Notes under the pieces: generated by a model | What the model saw: only the letters and a program-made list of their open reading frames with translations | Told to the model about the DNA's origin: nothing | Databases searched by the model: none | Origin: Tenrec ecaudatus | Taxonomy: Eukaryota; Chordata; Mammalia; Afrosoricida; Tenrecidae | Assembly: GCF_050624435.1 (NCBI RefSeq) | Contig: NC_134537.1 | Location: 17,356,584-17,420,583, forward strand | Direction: 5' to 3' | Length of the DNA: 64,000 nucleotides | Translations under genes and position numbers: made by a program | In this document: piece by piece, positions 57,960-64,000 of the stretch | Numbering within the stretch: the stretch's first letter is position 1 | How the letters are laid out: each line of letters starts with the position of its first letter

Positions 57960-59530
57960 AACAAAATCATAGTCAAAGCAATACAATAGTATGACCATTA
58001 TTATGGAATCAAAAATCCATTGCTTTTCTACTATGATCAAGCTATGTGATATTGGAAAAGGAACAAACAAATAGATCAATAGAACGGAATAGAAAGCCCA
58101 GAAATAGACCTATACAAATAGTCAACTGATCTTTGACATAAAAATTGACAAAGCTGTTTGAATGGGGAAAATATAATCTTTTCAATGAGTAATGCTGGAA
58201 CAACTAAGTGAACATCCACATGCAAAAAAAATGAATTTAGGCACAACCTGATTCACAAAATTTAACTACAAATAGATCATAGACAAACGCAGGATGGAAA
58301 ACTTGAAACTTCTAGAAGAAAAGATGCGGGGGTGCGGGGAACTCTAATGACCTTTATATTGGTAATGACTTTTAGAAGCAACACCAAAAATACAGTCCAT
58401 GATTTTTTAATAGAGATAAACTAAGCTTCACCTTTTAAATGCCTATTATACAAAAGACTGTTGAAACAAAAGACAAGGCACAGACTAGAAGAAACTAACT
58501 GCAAAACAAATACCTGATAAATAAATTGAATCCAAACCACACAAAGGTTACTTATAACTCAGCAATAAGAAAACTATCAACCTAATTCCATAATGGGTAA
58601 AAGATCTGAACAGAAACTGCACGAAAGAAGCTGTACAGGTGGCAAAAAAGAAAATAAAAATGCTCAATATTATATGTCATTAAGGAACTACAAATGGAAA
58701 GAGCAATATACCCCTACACATTTATTATAATGGCTAGAACTCGATGCACTGACAGCACTCAATTCTCGTGAGGGGTTGGAACAATAGGCACTGCCGTTGG
58801 GAATGCAAAATGCTACTGTCTCCGTGGAAGACACTCGTGAAGTCCCTTACAAAGCTGAACAAAGGCTTGTCATTAGATTCTGCAGTCATACTCTTTGGTA
58901 CGTACCCAAATTTAACTCCATACACATCCTGTACATGAATTGTTCTAGAAGCGTTATTTATAACTGCCCAGAATTTGAAACAACCAAGGTGTACTTCAAT
59001 AGATGAATGGACAAACCAATTGTAGCACATCTATAGAATGTGGTATGATAAAGAGCTAAAAAGAAATATGCTATTAGACCATAACAAAAAGACATGGAGC
59101 AATCATCAAAGGAGCAATCATCAATATACACGGCCAGCCCAAAATCATTATATATGGCATGTTCCAACTATGCTAGATGCTGAAAAAAGCAAAACTATAG
59201 AGAAAGTACGTGACAACCGTGACAATACTGCCAGGAGCGTGGAGAGTGAAGAAAGCATGATAGGTGGCATGCTCCGCAGCTTTAGGGAAGTGAAACTAAT
59301 TCATAGCATGATACTCCAATGGTGGACACATATCACACATACATCAAAACCAACTGAACTGTACAATATAGAATGTGAATCCTAAAGTTAACTATGGACT
59401 GTAGTAAATAATATTATTTCAGTATGGGTTCATCAGTTTTCACAAATGCTTCACAGCAAAGATATCAAAAGGAGGGTGGGGTAATTGAGAACCCTACTTT
59501 CTATACAGTTTTACTATAAACCTAACTCTT
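57960..59530 (+). mobile_element. Old L1 ORF2 3' region and tail, sense
   Basis: It reads aatagaaagcccagaaatag, tcaactgatctttgacataa, ggatggaaaacttgaaactt, gttatttataactgcccaga and caatagatgaatggacaaac, in the order of L1 ORF2 late domains. It is old and riddled with stops, and is not the family of the L1 at 1-7256. A frame of 115 codons at 59038-59385 is what is left of its end. Confidence 0.82.
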
Positions 59531-59734
59531 ACCTAAACAGAAAATATATTTTAAATATTCACTGTTTTGACATTCTTTGTACATACACACCATGATTTCA
59601 TTTGATTCAAATGAAAGCAGTAATCACAACAGAAAGGAAGAAGAAAAGACTAATTGTCTTTTGTGTCAAGTTTTCCTTTTGACTACTTTTCTCATAAGAA
59701 GAAGAAAGAGTTGAGCACATGACTCTACCAATTT

Positions 59735-60603
59735 TTTTAAATACTTTTATTGGGAGCTCTTACATCTCTTATCACAATCCATACATTCATTCAGTGTGCC
59801 AAGCACCTTTGCACAGGTGCCGCCATCATCCTTTTCAAAACATTCTCTTCCCACTTGAGCCCCTGATATCAGCTCCCCATTTCTTTCTCCTCCTTCCCCC
59901 ACCCTCCATGAACCCTTGATAAGGAAATGACTGTTTTGGTTTTTTTTCTGCCCTAATCATTTTCAAAGTATTTGCTCTCCACTTAAGCCCTTTGCATCAG
60001 GTCCTCTTTTTCCCCCTCCCTCCCTACTCCCCCCTCCCTCATGAGTCCTTGATGATTTATAGATTATTATTTTGTCAATGATTGTTATTTCCATATCTTA
60101 AATTGTCCTCCATCACTCATCACCCACTTTTCTGTTTTTCATCCCCCTTGGAGGGGGTTCTATATTGATCCTTGTGATTGGTTCCCCCTTTTTTCCCCCA
60201 TCCTCCCCTAATCCTCCTGGTATCTCTACTCTCCTTGTTGGTCCTGAGGGGTTTATCTGTCCTGGATTCCCTGTGTTGTGGGCTCTTATCAGTAGCAGTG
60301 TGCAGGCTCTGGTCTAATCCAATTTGTAAAGTAGAATTGAGGTCATGATTGTGGGGTGAAGGAAACACCAAAGAACTAGAGGAAAGTTGTGTGTTTCATA
60401 ACTACTATACTGCATCCTGACGGGCTCATCTCCTTCCTGTGACCCTTCTGTGAAGGGAAGCAGCACACCAGCCTGTGTGATCATGAGATGTTGATGAGAT
60501 CAGGTATCAGGCATCTAAGACCCGGAACAAAATTATACCCAATGTTGCAGGAGCCACAGTGGGGGCATGGAGTGAAGACCCAATGCCCATCTGTAGAAAA
60601 TTG
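59735..60603 (-). mobile_element. L1 3' end with inverted 5' part, clear target duplications
   Basis: Perfect 14-bp target duplications GACTCTACCAATTT lie at 59721-59734 and 60604-60617. The first part, 59735 to about 60457, is L1 3' UTR antisense (T-run, then ttattgggagctcttacatc). The rest, to 60603, is the neighbouring upstream UTR in sense (agcacaccagcctgtgtgat to agaaaattggac), matching 6543-6674. The two halves are contiguous in the L1. This is a textbook twin-priming product. Confidence 0.93.
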
Positions 60604-60617
60604 GACTCTACCAATTT

Positions 60618-62067
60618 AAAGCACAATGATTAGTGCATGAATTTATTTGTTCATTCAACAGGTAGTTATTGGCAGCTACTATAAGGCCTCTTCAAACACA
60701 CTTGACACGTGTGCTTCTATTAAATTGACTTCCTTTTTGCTTCTATTAAATTGACTTGTGTGCTTCTATTAAATTGACTTCCTTTTTGCTACAAGGATAT
60801 AATTTCTTTCCATTGCAATGAAAAAATCCATCAGTTATGCACAACAGGCCAAGTTATTTTAAATATTTATAATATATATTATATTTATATTTTTCAGTTA
60901 GAGGATTAGTTGAAACTCTCATAAATCAGTCAAAGCAAAGCAGTTATAAAGACATTTCACAAATCACATAAAAGAAATCTCTAAAGGAAGTAAGAACTGG
61001 AAATCAGGAACATTAGAAAAGTAGGATAGAAGAAGATGTTAGTTAAAAGTGATTCAGTTTTCCAAAAGCTGTAATACTGTGCATTTTATTCTTATATTCT
61101 CTTGAATTCAGTATGGGGAGATTGCTTGTTCATAAAGTATATTCTGACATGCATTCATTCCTTAGATGATAAGAGTCCTAGGTAACAATGGAGTGAGTGA
61201 GAAAGCAAGGAAAAAGCAAAAGAGAAGGTTATTTAGTCTTAATACAAATGAGGAATTGATAGAGGATTATACAAAAATGGGGTCCCTTTTCACTTTCAAA
61301 AATGCCCTAGTTTGAGAGAGAAATGATATGGTTATTCTAATCAGTGAGAGGAGTAAAGAACTAGAATTATAAATAACATTAAATTAATGGCATATTTAAT
61401 GGAACATGCAGGGAGCAAAAGAAATTAAAGAGGAGAGGAATCTCTAAACTGGGTCAAGTGCCAAAAGGAAAACATTATAAAACCGAATAGTGCTATGATA
61501 AAGTGCAAGGCAATTGACAAAGGTCAGTGTATAGTCCTTCAATAAATAATATGTGACTTTTCCTTCTCTCACTGATTATTTTTTGTCAAATCAATTGGGA
61601 TATGAGTAGACCTAGTTCATCATAAATCACTAGTCTGAAGGGATATCAATAAATTACCCAAATTTTCTAAAACAGAGAACTAACTACGGAAGGCCACTGG
61701 CATTTATAGATTGAGTATCTCTGAAATCATTCCCCCTTTTGTCTTCCAGGACACCAGGCTTTCCTGCCTTACCTTCTGGTCAGATTGCGACTTTTGCTCT
61801 CCTTTCATAGGTCCTGCTTGTCTACTTAATCTCCCTATGTTGGAGATCTTAATTTTATAACAGACATTTAGGGGAAATTGAATGAATGTGAGTATGCATT
61901 TGATATTATTTATGGGAGTGAATTATTGTCAATTTTCTTATATAGGATAATGGTATTGTAAAGTAGAATAATGTCCTAAATTTTATAAGACTGGCTGTTG
62001 AAGTCTTTAAAGGTAAAACAGTCATATTGTCTGATTTATGCTTAAATAGTCTAGAAAAATACGTTTA
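60618..62067. other. Unassigned, AT-rich
   Basis: No gene or repeat apart from the tandem unit at 60709-60790 and an L2-like start near 60640-60680. Confidence 0.42.
60709..60790. repeat. Tandem duplication, 33-bp units and a third half-unit
   Basis: A 33-bp unit (gtgtgcttctattaaattga...) occurs exactly at 60709-60741 and 60758-60790. Its core tgcttctattaaattgactt also occurs between them at 60738-60757, giving three cores. This is a recent, non-coding event. Confidence 0.95.
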
Positions 62068-62128
62068 AATTACAATTCAATGTAGCCAATATAAACCAAA
62101 ATCCTCACAACTGGACCAACAGACAACA

Positions 62129-62629
62129 TGTGCTAGACAGCGTTCTCTAGGGAAACAAAACCAGGACATTAATAATTGTATATATACATTTATATAGGTA
62201 GACGTAAATAAAAAGTGAATTAATCGACAGCTAGTACACTGCCAGTCCTTCAAGTCTTGAGGGCCGCTGGGGAGTCCTTCCGTGGAGCAATTCAGGCTTT
62301 CCGGCCACAGGCAAGCAAGTCACCAACAGTCAGCCAGATGACAGGGTCCGACAGTCCCCAGCTCAAGAGCTGTACCTTCCAGTAGCATGGTGAAGCAAGA
62401 CTTGAAGGAACATCAAGTTACAGTGACACAGTTCACAGGTTAGGTGTCCCACAGGTAGTGTAGCTTGCAACTGGAGGCACAGAACAAGCAAGGCAGCTGC
62501 ACACTGGTCCGATGATCAAAGAGCAAGAGAGAGAAGGGTGAGACTCTCCGAACTATTTATCTCTCTACCCTTCAACCAATTTCACATGTGTTCATAGGTC
62601 ATGGTGGCACAACAAACCTGCCTGTCACA
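62129..62629 (+). mobile_element. LTR family B, solo, inserted in RTE
   Basis: It starts TGTGCTAGACAGCG and ends CCTGTCACA, with 5-bp target duplications caaca (62124-62128) and cagca (62630-62634, one mismatch). The RTE reads across when it is left out (..gacaaca / tcatgg..). It matches 21138-21685 along its length. Confidence 0.88.
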
Positions 62630-62820
62630 CAGCATCATGGTAAATGGAGAAAAGACTGGAGTTGTCACCTTTCTTCAATCCACAGTCAATGCTCATGGAA
62701 ACAACTGTCAATAAATCAAATGACACATTGAATTGGGCAAATCTGTTGCACAGGATTTCTTTAATGTATTGAAGAGCAAAGATGTGACTGTGATGACTAA
62801 GATGTACCTAAGCCAAGCCA

Positions 62821-62955
62821 TCAACTGATATGGGGGCTGCAACAATGGCCTCAAACACAGGGACCATTGTTAAGGATGGCACAAGACAGCATTTCTTTCT
62901 GCTATACATCGTGTTGCTGCATGTCAGTACTGATTCAACGGCACCTAACAACAAC
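62821..62955 (+). mobile_element. Short RTE 3' end inserted in an RTE
   Basis: The 135-bp insert is the RTE 3' tip (gatatgggggctgcaacaat to gcacctaacaacaac), flanked by perfect 8-bp target duplications ccaagcca at 62813-62820 and 62956-62963. It is a minimal 5'-truncated RTE. Confidence 0.9.
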
Positions 62956-63045
62956 CCAAGCCAGGGCATTTTCAATTGCCTCATATGCACCTGCAACAAG
63001 GAGTAAGAAAGACTGAAGACTTGATGCATTTGAATTGTGTCTATG

Positions 63046-63253
63046 AAGTTGATTCTAGGACAGATGATATTCGTAATATATTTCGTGAGTTTCTAAGGGG
63101 GAATTCCATATCTTAATATCACAAAATTCTTCCTTACACACACCAGGATATGGGTAGCTTCTAAAGAGTATCCTGACTGTGGTTCTTCCACGGGAGATTT
63201 ATTAACTCTTCTGGAATCCCATGGCATATGAATACTCTCTGTCAACCCCATAA
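63046..63253. other. Unassigned spacer
   Basis: About 200 bp; nothing recognised. Confidence 0.4.
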
Positions 63254-63353
63254 TTTAAAGGTATCAATTCTTCTTTGGTCTTTCTTAGTCATTGTTTAGC
63301 TTTTTTAAAGGTATCAATTCTTCTTTGGTCTTTCTTAGTCATTGTTTAGCTTT
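63254..63353. repeat. 50-bp perfect tandem duplication
   Basis: Period exactly 50: 63254-63300 is repeated without change at 63304-63350 (begins tttaaaggtatcaattcttc). It lies at the outer edge of the inverted RTE piece, so it could have formed during or soon after that insertion. Confidence 0.95.
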
Positions 63354-63921
63354 TGCATGTGTGCGGGGCAATTTGAAATACCATGTCTTATACCAGCTGC
63401 CTCTCAGCCTTTAAAGTGACTGCTCTTTAAAACTTTAAAGATGTCTTTTGGAGCAAATTCACCCAAGACAGTATGTTGTTTGATTGCTTGATTGCTGCTG
63501 CCAAGAGCATTGATTGTGGACCCAAATAAAAGTGGAAAATTTCAGTCTAAAAACAAAAAAAAAAACAACAAAGAAAGAAAGACTATTGAAAGTACCATGG
63601 ACTGCCAGAAGAACAAACAAATCTCTCTCAGAAAAAATACAGTCATGAGGCACCTTAGAAGCATGCATGGCGAGACTTCGTCTCACATACTTTGGACCTG
63701 TTATCAGAAGAGAGTAGTTCCTGAAAAATGACATTAAGCCTGATAAAGTAGAGGGACAATGAAACAATAGAAAGCTGCTCAAGAAGATGGTTCGAGTTAG
63801 TGGTTACAACAATGGGCTCCAACGTAACAATTGTGGGGTTAGCACAGGGCTGGAGAGTGTCTCCTTCTCTTGTGTATAGGTTCACTATGACTTAGACTGA
63901 CTTGACGGCTCCTAGTAACAA
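63254..63921 (+). mobile_element. RTE LINE 3' end with inverted 5' part
   Basis: 63254 to about 63545 is RTE in antisense (gtatcaattcttctttggtc to attgtggacccaaataaaag). From about 63583 to 63921 it is RTE in sense (gtaccatggactgccagaag to the 3' tip gtaacaacaca). In the RTE the antisense piece lies just upstream of the sense piece, with only about 30 bp missing. This fits twin priming. I found no certain target duplication. Confidence 0.8.
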
Positions 63922-64000
63922 CACACAGCCAAGAACTGAAGCCAGAAATTGGGTATTCATCTGCACTTCCACGTCTCTCTACACTTCCACCCAACCTATT

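Larger units (their letters stand above)
62068..63045 (+). mobile_element. RTE LINE fragment, sense, with two nested insertions
   Basis: The host RTE reads ccaaaatcctcacaactgga (62098-62117), then after LTR B tcatggtaaatggagaaaag (from 62635), caatgctcatggaaacaact and gatgtacctaagccaagcca (to 62820), and after the second RTE gggcattttcaattgcctca (from 62964) to about 63045. It was opened by LTR B (62129-62629) and a shorter RTE (62821-62955). Confidence 0.85.

Noticed and set aside
60709-60790. CRISPR-like spaced repeats
   Set aside because: Only two or three units, overlapping spacers, mammalian context. It is a plain tandem duplication.

Overview
The window is mammalian nuclear DNA: AT-rich, CpG-poor, and built from layers of retrotransposons. 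It looks intergenic or intronic. I found no multi-exon host gene. Several repeat families point to Afrotheria: tRNA-derived SINEs whose 3' part reads like 'ctatgagtcggcatcgactc' (AfroSINE), many copies of a BovB-like RTE LINE ending in 'cacctaacaacaacaa', and L1s whose 3' end reads like 'gttgtatgagcccc'. Two hAT elements resemble SPIN, which I recall being reported in tenrecs but not in elephants. A tenrec such as Echinops is therefore my best guess. This is inference from repeats, not an identification.

Layout. 1-7256: a long, broken L1 with an ORF1 remnant, an ORF2 relic and a long 3' UTR; a second small L1 sits inside ORF2. 7.5-13.4 kb: SINEs, an LTR, and a SPIN-like hAT element at 10578-11590 that was split by a processed copy of ATP5MG mRNA. 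That copy keeps a full 103-codon reading frame and is the only intact protein-coding frame I recognise. 13.4-14.8 kb: an RTE cut by an antisense L1. 14.8-19.4 kb: mostly unassigned. 19.4-26.3 kb: AfroSINEs, solo LTRs, L1 ends, a second SPIN-like element and a MIR. 26.3-35.8 kb: a dense zone of RTE copies in both orientations, with an LTR and microsatellites nested in them. 35.8-46.3 kb: L2 traces, AfroSINEs, an old L1, a GGAA repeat and long unassigned tracts. 46.3-54.2 kb: antisense RTE copies (one splitting an L2), LTRs and SINEs. 54.2-57.6 kb: mostly unassigned, apart from a 32-nt fragment of U2 snRNA. 57.7-60.6 kb: an old L1 and a 5'-inverted L1 with clear 14-bp target duplications. 62-64 kb: an RTE split by an LTR and by a second RTE, then an RTE whose 5' part is inverted.

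The genes do not form a pathway. What can be read is an insertion history: L2 and MIR are oldest, then old L1, RTE and ERVL/MaLR-type LTRs, then AfroSINE, SPIN-like hAT, the younger L1 and solo LTRs, with the ATP5MG retrocopy landing inside an already present hAT element. Target-site duplications support ten of these steps directly. I did not see an undescribed biological system; the most notable items are the nested ATP5MG retrocopy, the SPIN-like elements, and repeated 5' inversions in both L1 and RTE. Repeat edges are by eye and may be off by tens of bases, except where a target-site duplication is given.
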